A stretch of 64,000 nt of DNA. Origin: Pseudomonas sp. AOB-7 (GTDB taxonomy: Bacteria; Pseudomonadota; Gammaproteobacteria; Pseudomonadales; Pseudomonadaceae). The notes below the pieces were generated by a model that searched no databases, had not been told where the DNA came from, and worked only from the letters and a program-made list of their open reading frames with translations. The position numbers and the translations under genes were made by a program. This document shows positions 63,487 to 64,000 of this stretch, piece after piece. The stretch spans positions 248,001 to 312,000 of the forward strand of contig NZ_RFFK01000004.1 of assembly GCF_003696305.1 (NCBI RefSeq). Direction: 5' to 3'. How positions within the stretch are numbered: position 1 is the stretch's first letter; each line of letters starts with the position of its first letter.

Positions 63487-64000
63487 CTACGACTGGCGGC
63501 CGCCCTGCCCGTGATTGCGGCGAAAGGTCTCCTCGCCCATCGCCGCGATCTGCCCCTCGATCAGCGCTTCGAACGGCCGCAGCAGCGCCGCGAAACTGCA
63601 CGGAGCCTCCAGCACATCCAGCGCCGTGGCAATCGCCTCGATGGTCGACAGCGCCCCCTCGGCCGGCGCCTTGCGCAGGCGGTAGCGCGATTGCGCCCCG
63701 GCCGGCAGGGCGACCCGCGGCAAGCTCGCCAGCGCCGGGTTCAGGTGCAGCAGCTTGCGCGCCTTGCGCCAGGTGCCATCGGGCACCACCAGCAACAGCG
63801 GCAGCTCGCCCTGCGTTTGGGCGGTCAGTTCGACGGCCTCCTCGCCAGGGAACAGCAGGCAGGCGCGGTAGCCCGGTTGCGCCAGGAGCTGCGGCAATTC
63901 TCCGAAGGTCTCGCCCACCCGCAGCTCGGCGTTGCGCAGGCCCAGGGCGGCCAGCCGCGCGGTATTCAGGGCGTGCGCGGTTTCGCTGGGGTGCTGCAGG
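63487..64000 (-). CDS. DTW-domain tRNA-uridine aminocarboxypropyltransferase, N-terminus beyond window
   Basis: The gene enters from the right edge, so its N-terminal part (with the cysteine motif of the family) is missing; 170 residues are visible. LQHPSETAHALNTARLAALGL, PGYRACLLFPGE and the namesake LLVVPDGTWRKARKLL are the DTW signature; RYRLRKAPAEGALSTIEAIA is also typical. E. coli relatives (TapT) add an aminocarboxypropyl group to U47 of tRNA using SAM. It converges on lapC. Confidence 0.9.
   Translation of the reverse strand, partial: LQHPSETAHALNTARLAALGLRNAELRVGETFGELPQLLAQPGYRACLLFPGEEAVELTAQTQGELPLLLVVPDGTWRKARKLLHLNPALASLPRVALPAGAQSRYRLRKAPAEGALSTIEAIATALDVLEAPCSFAALLRPFEALIEGQIAAMGEETFRRNHGQGGRQS

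Overview
The window is a high-GC stretch of a Pseudomonas chromosome. I infer the genus from gene order and protein sequence: the block cmk, tyrA-aroA fusion, hisC, pheA, serC, gyrA, mtnA, mtaD, ubiG, mupP and a YciK-type SDR follows the order I recall from P. aeruginosa, as do the groups cpxR-cpxP-cpxA, ykgJ-trkH, cyaB-agt-plcP-csaA and plpD-fimV-like-marR-hsbD-recQ. Three families of short dispersed palindromes and REP-like elements sit between genes, which is also typical of the genus. I found no rRNA, tRNA, CRISPR array, insertion sequence or intact prophage.

Layout. 1-8.6 kb (minus strand): the serine/aromatic/histidine operon serC-pheA-hisC-tyrA/aroA-cmk, with start-stop overlaps, downstream of gyrA. 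8.9-13.8 kb: methylthioadenosine salvage genes mtnA and mtaD facing apart, then ubiG, mupP and an SDR. 14-16.5 kb: a GGDEF protein behind a possible sigma-54 promoter, rluB and a DUF1289 gene. 16.7-19.6 kb: IclR regulator, HutG-like ureohydrolase and GltS glutamate symporter. 19.6-22.5 kb: trpS-scpA-scpB. 22.6-23.9 kb: a lower-GC accessory patch with a long structured leader, a 28-codon upstream ORF and two overlapping small genes, the second QslA-like. 24-29.4 kb: small envelope genes, yciO/rnm, yciI and a complete Cpx system with a CpxR-like box. 29.4-34.6 kb: nitroreductase, YkgJ protein, two tandem trkH genes and an AraC regulator. 34.9-41.4 kb: Mpo1-like protein, cyaB, the plcP-agt lipid-remodelling pair with a clear Pho box, AraC regulator, csaA, an EamA transporter and a Rdx protein. 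41.4-50.8 kb: plpD, a FimV-like gene, MarR, hsbD, recQ and a YecA-like gene. 51.4-63.4 kb: a complete Lap biofilm adhesion locus. 63.5-64 kb: a DTW-domain tRNA-modifying enzyme cut by the window edge.

How genes work together. The Lap locus is self-contained: LapG is a periplasmic protease, LapD an inner-membrane c-di-GMP receptor with degenerate GGDEF and EAL motifs, the 1128-residue adhesin has a LapA-type retention module with a TAAG cleavage site plus RTX repeats, and LapE/LapB/LapC form the type I exporter. Two GGDEF proteins elsewhere in the window could supply c-di-GMP. CyaB should feed cAMP signalling, PlcP and Agt swap phospholipid for glycolipid under phosphate starvation, and Cpx handles envelope stress.

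The most novel-looking region is 22.7-23.6 kb. A promoter with 17-bp spacing drives a leader of about 320 nt with several stems. A short ORF with its own ribosome binding site ends across the start of the next gene, whose Shine-Dalgarno sequence is locked in a hairpin. This looks like a translationally coupled RNA switch controlling two small proteins, possibly quorum-sensing antiactivator relatives.
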